Assembly (NCBI GenBank): GCA_011523705.1
Contig: WTGC01000182.1
Coordinates: forward strand, 1 to 49,706
Length of the DNA stretch: 49,706 nt
Direction of reading: 5' to 3'
From: Chloroflexota bacterium
GTDB lineage: Bacteria; Chloroflexota; Anaerolineae; Aggregatilineales; Phototrophicaceae
How positions within the stretch are numbered: the stretch's first letter is position 1; every line of letters starts with the position of its first letter. The notes below the pieces were generated by a model that was not told where the DNA came from, made no database searches, and saw only the letters and a program-made list of their open reading frames with translations. The translations under genes and the position numbers were made by a program. Positions 23,169 through 30,881 of this stretch are shown here, piece by piece.

Positions 23169-23952
23169 ACATCCGTTCCTCCAACTGCTCGACCAGGCGC
23201 CAAGCATCTTCGGCCGTGCTGCTGCCGGGCGCGAGCGAGAAGACCGTGCGGCGGGCGCTGGCGACTTCTGTCCAGATGGTGCGCACAGGGAGCGGCTTCC
23301 AGACCAGGCTGCCGAATGTGTCTTGCAAGCGGCGCAAGTTGTCCTGGTGTTCGAGGGTCCGGCCGCGGTACATCGTCGGCACCACCCCGAGGACTTTGAT
23401 ATCGTTCAAATTGTATTGCTGCCGAATGGGACTGAATTGGTCTTTATGCGTGAGGCTTTCGCGCAAACCATCGAAGCTCCAAGCCTCGCATTTGGTCGGA
23501 TAGATGATGCCGTCTGTCGCCATGTAGATGGAAGAGTGCAGCAAGGACGGGGTTGGCGACGTGTCAAAAAATACGAAATCGATCGCGTTGCGCAATTGAT
23601 TGAAGCGCTTCAAAACGGTAAAGGCATCGGATATGTTTCCGGCGATGCTGCGCGTCTCAATATTCGATGGCACGACCAACAGCTGCCCAGTTGTATTGTT
23701 GGCTTCGTCCGGCACATTAAAGCGCTCCGGGGGCACTGGACGCAGCACCTTCTGGAAGGCCGCATTACGCACGATGAGATCATAGAAGCCCGGTTCCTTC
23801 GATAAGCCGAAGGCGATGGTGGCATGTCCCTGGGGATCGGCATCAACGAGGATGACCCGTTTGCCACGGATCGCCAATCCAGCGGCGAGATGCGTGGCGA
23901 GTGTTGTCTTGCCCACCCCGCCTTTTTCATTCAGGAGTGTGATGATCTTCAT
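23155..23952 (-). CDS. parA: ParA-like partition ATPase
   Basis: A 265-residue ParA/Soj ATPase. The deviant Walker A KGGVGKTT lies at residues 10-17 ([17 protein letters not shown]), Walker A' is [13 protein letters not shown] near 34-46, and Walker B is [11 protein letters not shown] near 125-135. It lacks an N-terminal helix-turn-helix, so it is of the small (type Ib or chromosomal) kind and would not itself repress the operon. The start overlaps the upstream stop by ATGA. ParA on the nucleoid and ParB on parS would move the replicon apart before division. Completeness suggests an active partition system. Confidence 0.92.
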   Translation of the reverse strand: MKIITLLNEKGGVGKTTLATHLAAGLAIRGKRVILVDADPQGHATIAFGLSKEPGFYDLIVRNAAFQKVLRPVPPERFNVPDEANNTTGQLLVVPSNIETRSIAGNISDAFTVLKRFNQLRNAIDFVFFDTSPTPSLLHSSIYMATDGIIYPTKCEAWSFDGLRESLTHKDQFSPIRQQYNLNDIKVLGVVPTMYRGRTLEHQDNLRRLQDTFGSLVWKPLPVRTIWTEVASARRTVFSLAPGSSTAEDAWRLVEQLEERMYEQS

Positions 23953-24209
23953 GATGGATTACCTACTCCCGCGCGCAAGCCCCGGGCTATCGAGTATTCG
24001 TAACCGGTAACGCCGTTGTTGAATGTGACGATGCTACGACGGAAAACGCCTTCTTCCACGAGCGCGTCCATCATGTTGATGAGGTGCGGTGTTTTCTTCC
24101 GATTGAGGCGGTTGACGATCTCGGTACGCGTAAGAGGACGCTCGCTGCGCGCGACGATGTCGATCATCAACTGCCGGGTTTCGGAACGAGGTCGGTGGTC
24201 CTGTGACAT
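23949..24209 (-). CDS. Small winged-helix protein, likely par regulator
   Basis: An 86-residue protein with a winged helix-turn-helix pattern: [24 protein letters not shown], then the recognition helix [15 protein letters not shown] and a wing [14 protein letters not shown]. The ATG at 24,209 opens the operon and its stop overlaps the parA start by ATGA. Because the ParA here has no DNA-binding head, this protein is the best candidate for autoregulation of the par operon and, through the shared GTATAGATA element, the primase promoter. That role is inference from position and fold. Confidence 0.78.
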   Translation of the reverse strand: MSQDHRPRSETRQLMIDIVARSERPLTRTEIVNRLNRKKTPHLINMMDALVEEGVFRRSIVTFNNGVTGYEYSIARGLRAGVGNPS

Positions 24210-24235
24210 AAGCAAGTCGACTCCGCCATTAGACA

Positions 24236-24280
24236 GTATAGATACAATATAACTATAGCGCATTTGCTCGGATTTCGCAA
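24236..24280 (-). promoter_or_regulatory. par operon promoter and operator
   Basis: On the minus strand TTGCGA (24,280-24,275), a 17-base spacer and TATAGT (24,257-24,252) form a good promoter 45-50 bases before the first gene. Just downstream lies GTATAGATAC (24,236-24,245 on the plus strand), a near-palindrome whose first nine bases recur at the primase promoter. Confidence 0.6.
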
Positions 24281-24453
24281 GAGCAAAGCGACAGATTGTT
24301 GAAATCTGTTGCATTGGGCTGGATCGTAGCACGGAGGCGGCTTTGCGCTGGTCTCTGGTCCCAATCATGGCAAAACAGAACAGCAGTGCTATTCTAGATG
24401 GTTATTCCAGATTCGCTGAAAGAGAGAATATCGCAGCCCGAGCGGAGTCGCCA

Positions 24454-24459
24454 TATAAT
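24454..24459 (+). promoter_or_regulatory. Possible -10 box before the helicase operon
   Basis: A perfect TATAAT about 37 bases before the TTG start at 24,496, with GGGAG between them. No convincing -35 box is seen, so this is tentative, but it argues that coding begins after it. Confidence 0.35.
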
Positions 24460-24495
24460 CGTTGGCAGAATTCTCTTTCGACAGGGAGATGCAAC

Positions 24496-26619
24496 TTGGC
24501 CGATAAGGCGTCGAGCCCACTCACCGCGGCGCAGTTCGAACTCGCGTCGGCGCCGCTCGAGTGCAAAATCTGGCTTGAGGGCATCGCCGGCAGCGGCAAG
24601 ACGAGCGTTGGCGTTGCGCGGGTCTTGTCCTTGCTGGGGCGTGGCGTACCAGCGGAATCGGTCTTGATTTTTGTACCTCAGCGTTCAATGGCACGGCCTT
24701 ACATAGCGGCATTGCGCGGATGGACGGCGCATCGAGGCGGACAAGTTTCTGTGCAGACTATCGGCAGCTTGTCCTTGCAGATGGTGGAGACCTTTTGGTT
24801 CCTGGTCGCCGGCCACGCCGGTTTCAAGCATCCGCGCGATCTGCCGAACTTCCTCAGCCTGGAACTGGTGCAGTATTTCATGGCGCGCGCGATCGAGCCG
24901 ATCATTGATCAGCGAGATTATTTCAATAGCGTCAGGATTGAGCGGCCGCGGCTCTACAGCCAGATTGTCGACAATATGAATAAGGCGGCGCTTGTTGGCT
25001 TCCCGATCAGCGAGATCGCTTTCCGTTTGAAAGCGGCGCTGGCAAGCGGGGTGGAGCAGGCGCATATCTTTGATGACGCGCAGACCTGCGCCCTGGCCTT
25101 TCGCAAATACTGTCTCGATCATAATTTGCTGGATTTCTCGTTGCAACTCGAGGTCTTCCGCGATCATGTGTGGGCGGCGCCGCCAGCGCGGGCATACTTG
25201 CGCGGCCGCTGCAAGCATCTCATCGTCGACGGCGTGGAAGAAGACAATCCCGCGTCTCACTTCCTAATTCACGAACTGCTGCAAAGCTGCGAATCGGCGC
25301 TGATCATCTACGACCGCGACGCTGGCTTTCGCCGATTTCTGGGAGCGGATCCGGATAGCGCCCGCCGCTTGCGAGAAAGTTGCGAGCTGAATGCGACGCT
25401 CGATGAGACTTTCGTCATGAAGGAATCGGTAGCGGCGCTGGGCACTGGGTTGGGGGCGCAGCTCGGTCTGACCGTCAGCGTGGAAAAGGACGCTGAACCG
25501 GCGCCTGCATTGATCACGGAAGCGCACCGCTATCATCCGGCCATGGTGGACTGGGTGGCGCGGCAGGTGGACATGCTTGTGCGCGAGTGCGATGTATCGC
25601 CGAACGATATTGTCATCGTGGCGCCCTTTATGTCTGACGCGCTCCGTTTTGGCTTGGCGGAGGGCTTGACCCAGCGCGGCATCCCCCTGCGGTCGCATCG
25701 GCCATCGCGGGCGCTGCGCGACGAGCCGGCCGCCCGAACCCTGCTGACGCTGGCGCGGCTGGCGCATCCGCACTGGAACATGCCGCCGACCGATTTCGAC
25801 ATCGTCTTCGCGCTGATGGCGGCGATCAAGGAGCTCGACTTGGTTCGCGCCAAGCTGTTGACGGAGATGCTCTATCGGAATGGCCGGCTGCTGCCCTTTG
25901 CCGAGGTGCGCTCGACCGCGATGCAAGAGCGCATCACTTTTGATCTGGGCGGGCGTTATGACCGGCTGGCGGCGTGGATTAGGCGTTATATCGACAGCGA
26001 TCGGGTCGATGCTCTTGATATCTTCTTCCGGCGGCTGTACGGCGCTTTGCTGGCGCGTGCTGGCTTCGGATTCCATGATAATGTCGATGCCGGCAATACC
26101 GCCCAGAACCTCGTCGATTCCGCCCGTGGATTCCGCTGGTCGCTCGACTTCATGAGCCGCTATGATGAGCAAATCGACTTGAGCCAGGATTACGTAAGAA
26201 TGGTGGACCGCGGCGTCATCGCCAACTTCTATCTCCGGGATTGGATCGCGGATGCGGAAGAAGGGCTGTTGATCGCGCCAGCCTACACTTTCCTGTTGAA
26301 CAACCGCGCGGTCGATTATCAGTTCTGGCTAAACATTGGCAGCGACGGTTGGTCACGGCGACTGTACCAGCCTTTGACCCACCCCTACGTCTTGAGCCGG
26401 GGCTGGCCGCCGGGCATGATGTGGACCGAGGAGGACGAAGAAAACCTAAGCCGCGAGACCTTGGGACGGCTGCTGCTGGCTCTGACGCGCCGCTGCCGCA
26501 AGGCGATCTATCTGGGCTACAGCGAGCTCAGCGAAAGCGGCTACGAACAGCGCGGCCTGCTCCTCGAGACGATCCAGAGTTGGCTGCGGCGCCAGGCGCG
26601 GGAAGGGGCCTATGTTTAA
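24496..26619 (+). CDS. AddB-like, degenerate superfamily 1 helicase protein
   Basis: About 707 residues from a TTG start at 24,496 with GGGAG upstream; the frame is open to 24,343 but that part has a promoter-like base pattern. Walker A is WLEGIAGSGKTSVG near residues 28-42. The motif II region reads LIVDGVEEDNP, not DExQ, and motifs III and V are not clear. A motif VI remnant is ALTRRCRKAIYLGY near 660. This pattern of kept Walker A with other motifs lost recalls AddB/RexB or the inactive helicase arms of RecBCD-like enzymes, but there is no nuclease domain or Fe-S cysteine set. Overlaps the next helicase gene by 8 bases, so they probably form one complex. Confidence 0.7.
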   Translation: MADKASSPLTAAQFELASAPLECKIWLEGIAGSGKTSVGVARVLSLLGRGVPAESVLIFVPQRSMARPYIAALRGWTAHRGGQVSVQTIGSLSLQMVETFWFLVAGHAGFKHPRDLPNFLSLELVQYFMARAIEPIIDQRDYFNSVRIERPRLYSQIVDNMNKAALVGFPISEIAFRLKAALASGVEQAHIFDDAQTCALAFRKYCLDHNLLDFSLQLEVFRDHVWAAPPARAYLRGRCKHLIVDGVEEDNPASHFLIHELLQSCESALIIYDRDAGFRRFLGADPDSARRLRESCELNATLDETFVMKESVAALGTGLGAQLGLTVSVEKDAEPAPALITEAHRYHPAMVDWVARQVDMLVRECDVSPNDIVIVAPFMSDALRFGLAEGLTQRGIPLRSHRPSRALRDEPAARTLLTLARLAHPHWNMPPTDFDIVFALMAAIKELDLVRAKLLTEMLYRNGRLLPFAEVRSTAMQERITFDLGGRYDRLAAWIRRYIDSDRVDALDIFFRRLYGALLARAGFGFHDNVDAGNTAQNLVDSARGFRWSLDFMSRYDEQIDLSQDYVRMVDRGVIANFYLRDWIADAEEGLLIAPAYTFLLNNRAVDYQFWLNIGSDGWSRRLYQPLTHPYVLSRGWPPGMMWTEEDEENLSRETLGRLLLALTRRCRKAIYLGYSELSESGYEQRGLLLETIQSWLRRQAREGAYV

Positions 26620-28852
26620 GCCGCGGCCCAAACAGGCGGAAGTGCTGGCTTATCGGCGCGGCTACATGGGGGTGGCGGCTGTGCCCGGCAGCGGCAAGAC
26701 GGCGACGCTATCGTACCTGGCGGCGCAGCTGCTGGCGGAGACGGAACTGGCTGATGGACAAGAAATCCTTATTGTCACATTGGTGAATTCGGCTGCCGCC
26801 AATTTCGCGCGGCAGGTAAACGAGTATGTCAAGGGCGATGGGCTGTTGCCCGGCTATGGCTATCGCGTACGCACCTTGCACGGCTTGGCGAACGATATCG
26901 TCCGTGGCAAGCCAAGCGCCGCGGGCCTAGACGATCAATTCACCATTGTCGATGAGCGCGAGAGCAACGCGATCCTCGCCGATGCCGTGGAGGCTTGGGC
27001 ACGCCGTTATCCGGAAGCGCCGGACGCCTACCTGGCGCCCGAGTATGTGGAAAAGGGGCACTATCGAACGCAGAAATGGGCGGAGATCTTGACCGAGACG
27101 GCGCGCAATTTCATCAAGCAGGCGAAGGATAACTTGCTGACGCCGCCGGAAGTCGACAGAATGCGCAACGCGTACTCGGGCGACCTGCTGTTGGCGGAGA
27201 TCTGCGCCGAAATCTACCGTGACTATGATCGCGCGCTGGCTTATCGCGGCGCGGTCGATTTTCAGGATTTGATCCGGTTGGCGCTGCAACTATTGCGCGA
27301 CGAGCCGGATTATCTGGCTTCGCTGCAGCGCAGATGGGTCGCCATCCTGGAGGACGAAGCGCAAGACAGTTCGCGGCTGCAGGAAGACATCCTGCGCATC
27401 TTGGCCGGCGAGGGCGGCAACTGGGTGCGCGTAGGCGATCCCAATCAAGCAATTTATGAGACCTTCACCACCGCCAATCCCAAATATCTGCGCGATTTTA
27501 TCGCTTCAGGCGGTGTCGACGGGCGCGAATTGCCCAACTCCGGGCGCAGCACGCGCAGCATTCAGAAGCTGGCGAATCATTTGATCGATTGGTCGCTGGC
27601 GCACCCGCATCAGGCGATCCGCGAGCGCGCGCCGCTGAGCAAACCCTATATCCTGCCGACGCCGCCGGGCGACCCCCAGCCCAATCCGGTCGATGATCCG
27701 GACGCAGTCGTTTTGTACGCGGAGGCTTATAGCGCGACCAAGGAAGCTCTGGTGGTGACCGAATCGTGCCGGCGCTGGCTGGCGGCCAACCCCGAGGGGA
27801 CAGCGGCGATTCTGGTGGCGCGCAATTCGCGTGGCTCAGAGCTCGTCAAATTCCTGCGTCAGTCAGGCGTTCCTTACGTCGAGAATCTCAACAGCACCTC
27901 ATCGACGCGCGCGGTGGTCGGCGCCCTTTCGCGCGTAATGGGCTATTTGGCCGACCCCAAAAGCGCGGTAAAGCTGGCTGAGGTCTATCGCGTTTGGCGG
28001 CGCGATGAGCGCGATGATCCGGCGGCGGTGGCGGAGATCAAGGCGATGGCGGACACGCTGAAGCGAATCAAGAATGTGGAAGACCTGGTCGCGCCGCGCC
28101 TGGGCGACTGGCTTGAAGACATCATCGCCGAAGAGGGCGACGGAGCGCAATACGGTGACCTGCGCGATTTCCGCGAGCGGGTTGGCGCCTGGCTGCGCGC
28201 GGCTGAAATGCCTATCGACCAACTGACTCTGACGATCGCCGGCGATATATTTCGCGAAGTGGGTGAGATCGCGACGGCGCACATGGTCGCGCTCTACCTG
28301 GCCCGCCTGGCGCAGACCCACCCTTTGATGCGTCCCCCTGAGTTCGCCGCCGAGCTCTACGATATCGCCGGCAATCGACGCCGCTTCACCGGCTTGGGCG
28401 ATGACGAGGGGCAATTTGACCCGGACGCGCACAAAGGCAAAGTGACGGTGACCACGTTGCATAAAGCGAAGGGGCTGGAATGGGATCGCGTCTATTTGAT
28501 CTCGGTCAACAATTACGATTTTCCATCGGCCGAAGCCAACGACAGCTTCATGGGCGAGAAGTGGTTCGTCCGCGATGACCTCAACCTGTCGGCGGAAGCG
28601 CTGGCGCAGCTGGCGGCGCTGCAAACAGGGAGCGCCTATGCCGAAGGCTTCGCCAGCCTGGACGCGCGCTTCGATTATGCCGCCGAGCGCTTGCGACTGC
28701 TCTATGTCGGCATTACACGGGCGCGTAAGTCATTGACCATCACCTGGAACACGGGTAGGGGCGCAGCCACCGAAGCGACTCCCTTGCTGGCTCTGCGAAC
28801 ATGGTGGGAAGGCGTGCAAATGAAGGAGACGGCGCGTGAGCCTCAGCCCTGA
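26612..28852 (+). CDS. UvrD/PcrA-type superfamily 1 DNA helicase
   Basis: A 746-residue 3'-5' DNA helicase with a full motif set: Walker A VPGSGKT at 24-30, motif II LEDEAQDSS near 245-253, motif III VRVGDPNQAIYETF near 272-285, motif V TTLHKAKGLEWDRVYL near 612-627, and motif VI LLYVGITRARKSLT near 698-711. It lacks a fused nuclease, which is instead encoded by the next gene with a 17-base overlap. With the degenerate helicase before it, it forms a three-gene set resembling AddAB divided in another way. It would unwind DNA ends or stalled forks. Confidence 0.92.
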   Translation: MFKPRPKQAEVLAYRRGYMGVAAVPGSGKTATLSYLAAQLLAETELADGQEILIVTLVNSAAANFARQVNEYVKGDGLLPGYGYRVRTLHGLANDIVRGKPSAAGLDDQFTIVDERESNAILADAVEAWARRYPEAPDAYLAPEYVEKGHYRTQKWAEILTETARNFIKQAKDNLLTPPEVDRMRNAYSGDLLLAEICAEIYRDYDRALAYRGAVDFQDLIRLALQLLRDEPDYLASLQRRWVAILEDEAQDSSRLQEDILRILAGEGGNWVRVGDPNQAIYETFTTANPKYLRDFIASGGVDGRELPNSGRSTRSIQKLANHLIDWSLAHPHQAIRERAPLSKPYILPTPPGDPQPNPVDDPDAVVLYAEAYSATKEALVVTESCRRWLAANPEGTAAILVARNSRGSELVKFLRQSGVPYVENLNSTSSTRAVVGALSRVMGYLADPKSAVKLAEVYRVWRRDERDDPAAVAEIKAMADTLKRIKNVEDLVAPRLGDWLEDIIAEEGDGAQYGDLRDFRERVGAWLRAAEMPIDQLTLTIAGDIFREVGEIATAHMVALYLARLAQTHPLMRPPEFAAELYDIAGNRRRFTGLGDDEGQFDPDAHKGKVTVTTLHKAKGLEWDRVYLISVNNYDFPSAEANDSFMGEKWFVRDDLNLSAEALAQLAALQTGSAYAEGFASLDARFDYAAERLRLLYVGITRARKSLTITWNTGRGAATEATPLLALRTWWEGVQMKETAREPQP

Positions 28853-29666
28853 TTTCGCCTTCACGCAGGGCAGCCTGCAAGATTTCGCCGATTGCGCCCG
28901 CCGCTTTGAGCTGCGCTTCATCCGGCGCATGCGTTACCCAGCGCTGGAAACGCAGGAGCCGCTGCAATTCGAAAAGCGGATGCGCCAGGGCGCGCGCTTC
29001 CACAAATTAGTACAGCAGCATCTGCTCGGTGTGCCAGCTGAGGCTCTGGCGGCGTCCTTGAAGGATGATGCGGAGTTGTCAGGATGGTGGCAAAATTATC
29101 TGGCGCAGGGATTGAGCGGATTGCCGGCGCAGCGTTTCAGCGAGATCACCTTGCAGACGCAGCTCTGTGGTCGGCGGCTGGTGGCGAAATATGATTTGCT
29201 GGCGCTGGAAGCGGGCGGGGTGGCGATCATCGTCGATTGGAAGACGGGCGCGCGCGTTCCAGCGCAATCGAGCTTGCGCGGGCGGATGCAGACGATCGTC
29301 TATCGCTACGTGCTGGCGCAAGCGGGCGCCCACCTGTACGGCGGCGAAAGCATACCTCCGGAGCGGATTCGCATGGATTATGTCTATGTGGCGCAGGGCG
29401 CTGAGCGCCTGAGCTTTGCATACTCGGCGGCGCAGATGGGCGAGGATGAGGCGCTGCTCTCGGAAATGATTACGGCGATTGAGCGCGCCGAGTCTTTTCC
29501 GCTGACCGATGACGAGAGGCGCTGCCGCTTTTGCAGTTACCGCTCGCTCTGTGACCGGGGCGGGGCAGGGCGGCTGGAAGATTTTGATCTGGATGAATAC
29601 GAGGATGAAGACGAAGACGAGGCCTTCATGCTGGACTTTGACCAGATCGCCGAGATTGAGTTTTAA
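28836..29666 (+). CDS. Fe-S PD-(D/E)XK nuclease, RecB/Cas4-like
   Basis: A 276-residue RecB-family nuclease. It opens with the typical GSLQDFADCARRFELRF, has His at about 57 (GARFHKLVQ), the catalytic IIVDWKTG with D134 and K136, and QTIVYRYVLAQ (Q-x3-Y). One early Cys plus the late C-x2-C-x5-C (CRFCSYRSLC) can hold a 4Fe-4S cluster, as in AddB and Cas4. It ends in a strongly acidic tail (EYEDEDEDEAF), which might contact DNA-binding partners. GTG start overlaps the helicase gene. No CRISPR array or cas gene is near, so a recombination role is more likely than spacer capture. Confidence 0.9.
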   Translation: MSLSPDFAFTQGSLQDFADCARRFELRFIRRMRYPALETQEPLQFEKRMRQGARFHKLVQQHLLGVPAEALAASLKDDAELSGWWQNYLAQGLSGLPAQRFSEITLQTQLCGRRLVAKYDLLALEAGGVAIIVDWKTGARVPAQSSLRGRMQTIVYRYVLAQAGAHLYGGESIPPERIRMDYVYVAQGAERLSFAYSAAQMGEDEALLSEMITAIERAESFPLTDDERRCRFCSYRSLCDRGGAGRLEDFDLDEYEDEDEDEAFMLDFDQIAEIEF

Positions 29667-29684
29667 GAAGAAGAGGAGCAAACT

Positions 29685-30881
29685 ATGAAAATCGACCGCG
29701 TCCGCAGCCTGCATGTCAGCGCCGAATGGGATTATCACGAGCCGCTGGGCGAAGCCCATCTGTCCCGGCCCGAGTCCATCTACCCGGAATTGGCTGGTGA
29801 CCCGAGCTGGCCCGTCAAAAATGTCGCCAGCGGACCGCCCTACCATGTCGACGCGCATTTCCTGCTCATCGATACCGATGAAGGCGCGACCGGCATCTGC
29901 GGTCCCGTCGGCGACGAAGACATTGCCATCATCAATCGCGCTTTCGTCGACATCCTCATCGGCGAGGACCCCCAGGCGATCGAGCGCATCTGGGACAAGA
30001 TGTACCGCCATTCGATCCACGGCCGCAAAGGCACGCCGATGATGGCGCAGAGCAAGGTCGATCTGGCGCTGTGGGACTTGAAGGGCAAGCTTCTCAATGC
30101 GCCCGTCCATCAGCTGCTGGGCGGACCCAGCCGTTCGCGAATCCGCGCGTATGCCTCGATGCTCGGTTACTCGGTCGAGCCGAACAAGGTGGTCGAGCGG
30201 ACGCGGGAGTTCCTGGCGCAGGGTTTCACCGCCTTCAAGTGGTTTCTGCCTTGCGCGCCCAAAGATGGCGAGCCCGGCATCCGCAAAAATCTGGCGGTCA
30301 TCCGCGCGGCGCGGTAGGCGGCTGGCCCCGATTGCGATCTCATGTTCGACGCCTGGAGCAGTTGGAATGTGCCCTATACCTTGCGCATGATCGAGCTCTC
30401 GCGCGAGTACCGGCCCTATTGGTTTGAAGAGCCGGTCTTGGCGGATCTGATCCCGCAATACGCCGAGCTGAGGCGGGAAGCGCGCGGCGTCTTCATCACC
30501 GGCGGCGAGCACGAATACACGCGCTGGGGCGTCAAGGCGCTGCTGGATGCGCGAGCGGTCGACGTGCTGCAAGCCGATGTGACCTGGGCTGGCGGCATCA
30601 GCGAGATGACCAAAATCTGCGCGCTGGCTTCAGCTTATGACATACCGGTGATCCCGCATCACGGCGGCTGGCCTTCGACCCATCTGATCGCCTCGCAGAG
30701 TTTGACCACCTGCCCGATGCAGGAGTGGCTCATCCAGCATGGGCGGATGCCCAATGTCTTCTACAAGCACAAACTCGTGCCGGTCAGCGGGCATATCGAG
30801 GTGCCGAATACACCTGGAATCAATATGGACCTGGCGGAAGAGGGCTTGACCGTGCTGGAGGAGAAAACGCTGGCGGGCTGA
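29685..30881 (+). pseudogene. L-rhamnonate dehydratase-like enolase-superfamily gene, in-frame TAG
   Basis: Two pieces in the same frame, 29,685-30,317 and 30,318-30,881, would together make a 398-residue mandelate racemase/enolase-superfamily enzyme. A single TAG at 30,315-30,317 separates them. The second piece holds all three metal ligands: Asp in LMFDAWSSWNVPY, Glu in WFEEPV, Glu in GGEHEYTRWG, plus His in IPHHGG. The first has the capping domain and YHEPLGE. The arrangement DAW/EEP/GEHE is that of L-rhamnonate dehydratases. Both halves read cleanly, so the stop is recent, or a base error. The gene is 18 bases after the nuclease with a clear AGGAG, and its TGA overlaps recJ (TGATG). Confidence 0.8.

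Noticed and set aside
24000..24011. GTAACCGGTAAC as a third parS-like site
   Set aside because: It is a direct rather than inverted arrangement and lacks the CGTG core; probably chance coding sequence.
28836..29666. Cas4 of a CRISPR system
   Set aside because: No repeat-spacer array or other cas gene is visible anywhere in the window, and the gene is coupled to helicases.
29079..30572. A 497-codon minus-strand frame across the nuclease and dehydratase genes
   Set aside because: It covers two genes with clear families on the other strand. The encoded peptide is rich in Arg, Gln and His without domain structure.
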